From Atriophallophorus winterbourni (lineage: Eukaryota; Platyhelminthes; Trematoda; Plagiorchiida; Microphallidae): a stretch of DNA of 64,000 bases. The notes beneath the pieces are model-generated. The model was not told the DNA's origin. It ran no database searches and worked only from the letters and a program-made list of their open reading frames with translations. Every line of letters begins with the position of its first letter. The first letter of the stretch is position 1. Position numbers and translations under genes: made by a program. The DNA lies in the NCBI GenBank assembly GCA_013407085.1, contig JACCGJ010005442.1:90603-154602 (forward strand), written 5' to 3'. Positions 58,488 through 64,000 of the stretch are shown piece by piece.

Positions 58488-60786
58488 ATTCGGCTCATGC
58501 AGTTGGGTTTTCATTCAGCAAACTAGGTGTAAAATAAATGTATTGCCACAAGTTTTTGAAATTAATCCTCAAATAATCAATGAAATGTTTTTAATTAAAT
58601 TGATAAGTTTAAAACAATTTTCAATTTAATCCACATCATCGAAGTAATAAAATTTTAATTTATTTAGGAATCTCAAGTTAAACATTTGCGTTACATTACC
58701 TATCATTTGTTTATTTGATGGTAATCATTCAGATGTGACTAGTTTTCATTGAAATGTCGATAAGAAACAGTACCAGAGAACTATTTTAAAATGTTTTAAC
58801 ACCAATCAAATTTGCTTCATAATTGTAAAGTTTGTGACAGTTTAGTTATTGATTGGAATTTGATTGCCAAGTAATCACGCAACTGATAAACCTACAGAAC
58901 ACAAAAATTAGGAAAAAAATTTCAGTTGTTTTAGATGTAAGGAAAACCGTTGATTAAGATGTCAAACCTGTCCTAATATCGCCACTTAATTTATCACCTT
59001 ATTCAAGATACAATTCCGATAATGGCATTAGCATTTTCATCAATCGTAATTTTTTTATTATTTGCGTAATGAAACTCACATTTCTCTGAATCAATTGTTT
59101 TTACTGAAAGGGTACAATCAGAAAATTACTTGATTCTTTGCTAGAAGATATCATAAAATTCACTCATTGCAAATGCGTATTCGGATTTAGATCAAAATCT
59201 TTGTGTGATTGCTATACACTAATTAATTAGCAGGCAATCAATTTGTATAAATCATTATAATTTATTCATTCTAGGAAACATTTTTAGAAAATAGATATGT
59301 GCACATGCAAACGTCTCCCATCGAATTCGACCTCGCACACTTATACACCCGTCAAAGAGGAGGTATAGATGAATTACATCAGGTGAAATTATAAACCGAT
59401 TTAACGTCTATTACGTTTTTCCCACAGGAATCGTACTCATTAGATCCAAAATTAGTCACGTCCCTAGAACGCCACGAACACTTAACGCGTTGTCCCCTGA
59501 GGTTAACCTGCACAACGCTTATCACATCCACTCACGAATATCACAATACAAGAGAATGCCGATTGGTCATCTAATTTCCCAACTGAAATATACTACAAAT
59601 CAATGGAAGCACTTTCCAACGGTTTGGATATTTTTCTAACTATGCTTGAAACATCATAATCAGTTTAATTGCTTTTTGAGGTCTGAATAACAGAATTTTG
59701 CAAATTACACTTTGGCATTATAAACAAGAAAGTGAAATAATAATCATAGAATCGCCTTCGCAGAGTCACTCCAGTATGCGATGAATGCCCACTCATTTCA
59801 AGCTAATATATTTTAGCATGACCGAAACATAAACATTGAAGTTGGATTTCTCAGAAGGACTTGATAAGATAAAATTCTCAATATATTTTTCTGTTAAACG
59901 TTGGCTTCATCAGCTAAATTGGACACAAATCTTGATGAGCATTTTGACGTCGGAAAGCATATTGAAAGTGCTTTCGAGTATTAACACAATTCAATAAACA
60001 TCACGTTCGAACAATTGAAATATCATTTATGGCATTGAACGATTACTGACCTTCCGCGAAATATTCAGGTGAATGTAATACTTTTGTGCAAAAACAATGA
60101 ATTAAAAGAAACTTAAAATATAATACGAAATATGTAAATAAACAATTGCTATTTGATCAAAAATTACGCTGTTTTTTATTCATGAATCTTTTTGTTGAAC
60201 AACAAATGCAATGTACATATGTATTTCGCTCATATAAATGTAAGGTGATTAGAAGATTGTATAATCTATAAACCTGTTTTGATGCAAATATAAGTAATAA
60301 CTTCATTAAATATTGGACTATGGAATTCTATCTAAACATTTCAGTATGTACATATATGTGCAAACATACAAATCCGGAGAAACATTCATTAATACTTAAA
60401 CAAAATTGGTCGAACGATTGAGGGCAGCCCAGACCTATAGGTCTGCAGATAGGTATAGGATATGCGTTGTTGATGAACTCAATTCCGGTTTTGCCAACTT
60501 TTTAAAAGTTTTGAATATTTGGTACTAATTAGTAGTCACAAATAAGTTTCTTTTAATGAGGTATAATTTTTGAATGTTTGGGAGGGGGTGAAATGAACGC
60601 TATCGCAGTTAAACGTGTTCAATTCGGTTTCAAAAATACAATGTAATGTTCATTATCTTACCAATGGGCACTGTGTTCTTTTCATCCAAAATTACTGAAA
60701 AATATAATTATTATATATAAAGAAATTAATAAAGAAATTAATTTGGGGCAATTAATGTTACTTTCTGATTGCAATGTATGTTTAAG
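58488..60786. other. Unique AT-rich DNA with a GC-richer island at about 59310-59580
   Basis: No mobile element recognised. The island includes the possible exon 59428-59574. Confidence 0.4.
59428..59574 (+). CDS. Possible terminal exon in GC-richer island (weak)
   Basis: Acceptor TTTTTCCCACAG (ending 59427) then 48 open codons to a stop: ESYSLDPKLVTSLERHEHLT, RCPLRLTCTTLITSTHEYH. The base composition stands out from the surroundings. It may be a fragment of an unrecognised transposon rather than a host exon. Confidence 0.3.
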   Translation, partial: ESYSLDPKLVTSLERHEHLTRCPLRLTCTTLITSTHEYHNTRECRLVI

Positions 60787-61062
60787 AATGACGCTTTACA
60801 ATATATTCTTTACATTCGAGATTTCGGTGAGGTAATGACTCAGGCATATAAAATATTTTCCATATTTAGTGACGCAATGTTAACTAACATGATCACTCCT
60901 ATATATGTGTTATCAAATGATATTATTATGAATAGCGCCCATCCTAACAACGTGGATGTTATAATACAGTATGTGGAACAAATAAAACAAATAAAAGTGG
61001 AAAGTTATGATAATGTCCTAGTAAAATTTTGTGATTGTTTCTTCACAGTTTCACAGAAATAA
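60778..61062 (+). CDS. Small ORF of 94 codons, unrecognised
   Basis: From an ATG at 60778 the frame runs MFKNDALQYILYIRDFGEV, AYKIFSIFSDAMLTNMITP, NSAHPNNVDVIIQYVEQIK and ends DCFFTVSQK. Amino-acid use looks protein-like rather than AT-driven. A possible acceptor ends at 60786 (GTATGTTTAAG), and a donor-like GTAATG lies at 60831. No domain recognised and no repeat relation. Could be a small gene, an exon, or chance. Confidence 0.3.
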   Translation: MFKNDALQYILYIRDFGEVMTQAYKIFSIFSDAMLTNMITPIYVLSNDIIMNSAHPNNVDVIIQYVEQIKQIKVESYDNVLVKFCDCFFTVSQK

Positions 61063-61167
61063 AATAGTACAATTAGTTAATAATTAACATTTTCAAGAAT
61101 CTCATACAGCAACATACCCTCACTGTCCTCAACTAGATAGGATGACGAAAAAATGAATTAGCTTGGG

Positions 61168-61168
<1 letters not shown>

Positions 61169-61260
<92 letters not shown>
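61169..61260. repeat. (TA)n microsatellite
   Basis: Long, nearly pure TA tract. Confidence 0.95.
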
Positions 61261-61261
<1 letters not shown>

Positions 61262-61589
61262 AGTATTCATAATCAACATACCTTGGCTTATCCATATGTC
61301 TCCATCTATATTCAGAAGATTCAGTAAAATTGCTTTCATGTTATTCAGTATTTGGTAAAAATCGAGGTTCAAATTTTGATAATTCACCATTCAAATCGCT
61401 CACCTCGCACTAATTTACCTCTTTTGCATTTGACATCTGCAAGTAGATAACGTCAATTATAAATTTGAAGGTGTTCATGCTCCTATAATAAAATTTCTGA
61501 TATGATCTCACATTATTTTGTTTCACTATAATGAACATAAATTCATTCGATCAGTATATTATGCTGCTCACATCCCCTTCACTTACAAA

Positions 61590-61626
61590 CCACAAACGGT
61601 TTCTGGCCTTTTGCTGTCATCTGCTG
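61590..61626 (-). ncRNA. Isolated fossil hammerhead of the 242-bp-repeat family
   Basis: Minus strand reads CAGAUGA (U4 changed to A), AGC with loop AAAA and GGCC, GAAA, CCGU and GUGG. Surrounding sequence (about 61560-61630) matches the repeat's GATGTGAGCAGCA segment. A single decayed unit far from either array. Confidence 0.5.
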
Positions 61627-62215
61627 CATACTATATGCGTTTTTGTTTAAATGCGAAATGATATTTTTAACTCTTGTATTTTATCCGTTTCAAGAAAAAG
61701 TTAAAACATCATAAGTTATTCACTCCAATGGATTATGATATTTAATTGACAAGTTTTCATTCAGGAAGGAATATCTTTGGCACTAATAAGATTTTCTAAT
61801 TTTTGTTGCAGGTTTCTTCACTGAAATCTCTATTCATTGATTTAAATTAAATTTGGCTAGACTATTATTTCTGTATATGATAATTGCAAACAAGAGACAA
61901 AATGCTGCAAATGTTGTGACGATTTAGTGCTCTAATATTGATATCCCCTTCATCTGCTTTAGTTTCGAATATGCCAAGACAGGAACGCGGTGAGCAATTC
62001 AAAAAATCTGGACAAAATAAACCATTTTTATTTCGAATAAGTTTTGTAGAAATTTAGTTATTTTTAATGCAATTCACTCTGTCTTTTTCGTCCGAATGTA
62101 TTTTGTATTATTTGTAGAAATGTTTTTTTGCAAGAAAGCTTTCAAATTTAGTGTATTAATGATAATTTCAAAACGTGCAATTAAATTAAACCTTCTGAAT
62201 TATTTACAATAACTC

Positions 62216-62409
62216 TTAAAAATTCAAAAAAACGGCTGGAGGGTCAAGATCGTACTTTTCCTGAATGATGGCCTCAAACTGCACAAAATCGGTTTTGTTT
62301 CTTGTGGGATGAAATGCACACAAATGAGCATATTCTTTTGAAAAATGTTTGCGTGTTTTGCACTTATATTTTTCTTTTTTCAACTTACATTGTTTTTCTT
62401 TACTAGACA
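62216..62409 (-). CDS. Candidate terminal exon, or a 21-nt micro-exon with intron
   Basis: A strong minus-strand acceptor (AAATATCTTTCAG, ending 62410) opens a frame to a stop at 62216: SSKEKQCKLKKEKYKCKTRK, HFSKEYAHLCAFHPTRNKTD, FVQFEAIIQEKYDLDPPAVF. Basic N-terminal part, then a more ordinary globular-looking part. No family recognised. Alternatively, a perfect donor GTAAGT begins at 62388, giving an exon of exactly 21 nt (62409-62389). Such short symmetric exons are typical of schistosome micro-exon genes. The longer reading is favoured by the long open frame. Confidence 0.4.
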
Positions 62410-63912
62410 CTGAAAGATATTTATTTATAAAATGGTTGAAATGATTATTATTGTTAAAAAATAGTGGTTTTGGTCAGGCATTCGTAATCGGTTTTTTTTT
62501 ATCTTGAACAAATAAGGTAAATATTATAGCATTGCAAAATTATAAAATTATAAAATAATGTCCTAATTTGAATGTTGATTTTGCGACGTCCAGGCTGATT
62601 TTTAACACGTAAACGCTACTACTGGTGATTGGTTTGACAATGCAATCAAGCACGTCGCACGTTGAGGAAACCCAGATTCTACAAACAGATCACTCATAAT
62701 GGAGCATAAACTGAATAACTCATCTAAAAATGTGAAACAGTCGATGTAACTGTCAAAACGTGATTAAGACAAATTCGCATATAGTTAATTAGGTTGACAA
62801 TTCTGTTTTCTATAATTCCTCGTTTTCATTGCTGACTAAATTAGATATTACTGGCCTGTCGTGATGTAGAAAATCAACCGAAAACCGATAAACGTGTGGT
62901 AGTGCAGATTTTTTCATTTACTTGGTCGACAAAATCCACTGTGTGGATCAGTTATTCGAAGGTTGGCTGTGCCAATCTGAATAACTGTGGGTTCCTAGTG
63001 TAAGTTCATATAGTACAATTCAAATTTTTCAAGCCTTAGTCAATATAATCTTGTTTTCATCGCATTATTAAAAAAACACTTAGAAACCAGTTTTATGATT
63101 CACACACGTGTTTTCGGAACATTAAAATTTTGCCAAAATCATAACTTATTCAATATTATCCTGCCTCGCCGCTGAATGCGGTGTCTAAGAGATATCATAC
63201 TAGTGTATTTCGTCAATTCCTTGTGTATCCAGCCAAACGCAAACATTTTGAACATTTTTCAAAGCATGTTCCGCTCATTTGTAGGCTTGAACCACATATT
63301 ATCCTAATTGATCATGTGGACAATAATAACCTTTCCTATAATGATCTTCATGTTCAGTGTAAACGTTTTCATTTGTGTTGCCCAATCTACACACAAGAAG
63401 AATATTTGCATTTGAATTTATGAATAGAATGATTCGAAATTTATGAAGGTAAATAATCTTTCATTTGAGTATTAAGCCATATTTCCCAGTTGTGATTAGT
63501 GCACTGTCTGACAAAGTTTATGATTCCGACTTCATAATTTAACCAAAATCCGCTCCAAATTATTCGTTTATTATATTATCAAACTTGGGATAATGTTGTG
63601 GAAGTAATGATCAAAGAATGTGATTTTATTGTTTCCATTGAAAGTTTTATTTTATAACGTCTATATTAGTTAAATTATTTCTGAAATTTAATTCAGAATA
63701 TAGATTTTTTTATTCAAGTAATTGGCAACTCAGAAATTATTGTGATGAAAAAATCATGTTGCATATCTGTCATCGATTATACTGAAAGTTCGAAAACAAA
63801 CCTATGTGAAAAGTAGCTGGAAAAAGATTAGTATCAATGACGATTTGCATTCACTGACTCATAAACCGTAATAAAACGGTGCATATTGTTATCTTTTCGT
63901 GAAGATAGCGTT

Positions 63913-63914
<2 letters not shown>
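62410..63914. other. Unique AT-rich DNA; one weak ORF at 63145-63423
   Basis: The plus-strand frame at 63145-63423 (93 codons, no early ATG, FRQFLVYPAKRKHFEHFSK, HIILIDHVDNNNLSYNDL) is protein-like but has no clear splice acceptor and no domain, so it is not called. Nothing else seen. Confidence 0.35.

Positions 63915-63943
<29 letters not shown>
63915..63943. repeat. (TA)n microsatellite
   Basis: TA tract that serves as the insertion site of the next element. Confidence 0.9.
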
Positions 63944-63946
<3 letters not shown>

Positions 63947-64000
63947 TGGAACCCACTTACAACGAACTCGCTTACAACGAATTCCCACTTATAACGAACC
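63944..64000 (+). mobile_element. Left end of a Tigger-like DNA transposon (cut by window edge)
   Basis: Starts CAGTGGAACCCACTTACAA directly after TA. The end contains three tandem subterminal copies of a 15-16-bp motif of the form CACTTACAACGAA. The CAGTG-type start and TA target match pogo/Tigger elements. The rest lies outside the window. Confidence 0.7.

Noticed and set aside
1..64000. tRNA or rRNA genes
   Set aside because: No cloverleaf with A and B boxes and no rRNA-like conserved stretch was noticed by eye. A tRNAscan-SE run would settle it.

Overview
This window looks like AT-rich, repeat-dominated nuclear DNA of a metazoan, most likely a flatworm of trematode type. That reading rests on the mix of elements: a Penelope-like element (PLE) with a GIY-YIG endonuclease, CR1/Jockey- and RTE-type LINE fragments, a Ty3/Gypsy relic of CsRn1 type, pogo/Tigger DNA transposons, and type I hammerhead ribozyme repeats like those known from schistosomes. 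The species cannot be named from the sequence. No complete host gene is visible. Every clearly recognisable protein is from a mobile element, and nearly all are broken.

Left half (about 1-31.9 kb): a directional array of one complex AT-rich repeat. A recognisable core motif recurs about 16 times, always on the same strand. Recent duplications lie inside it (1-2990 / 3471-6240; 10412-11505 / 15477-16565; 17095-18700 / 19317-20915). Five copies of a fossil PLE segment are built in, each with a minus-strand hammerhead relic followed by a plus-strand reverse transcriptase (RT) fragment that ends at about the same point near the catalytic box. The array also holds an RTE 3' fragment that inserted before one duplication, a 5'-truncated CR1 element on the minus strand (25185-27137), and a six-unit, 242-bp tandem array (23399-24805) whose units each carry a type I hammerhead ribozyme on the minus strand.

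Middle (31.9-44.6 kb): less repetitive sequence with a PLE 3' end (RT C-terminus, GIY-YIG endonuclease, and an almost ideal hammerhead at 34452-34495), a second, older hammerhead-repeat array in the opposite orientation (35050-35960), two RTE fragments (one with a 16-bp target-site duplication), and a pogo/Tigger transposon (38960-42423) with a CR1 element nested inside it. Exon-like minus-strand segments with good splice sites (31897-32036, 32280-32491, 37093-37336) suggest a duplicated, unrecognised host gene.

Right part (44.6-64 kb): mostly unique AT-rich intergenic or intronic DNA. It holds several candidate exons with consensus splice signals (44596-44927, 58162-58384 and 62216-62409 on the minus strand; 49078-49387 and 59428-59574 on the plus strand), a Gypsy relic with both LTRs (53656-56825), and the start of another Tigger-like transposon at the right edge.

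The most interesting theme is the hammerhead ribozymes: about 19 intact or fossil copies, in at least three sequence families, tied to PLEs and to retrozyme-like tandem repeats.
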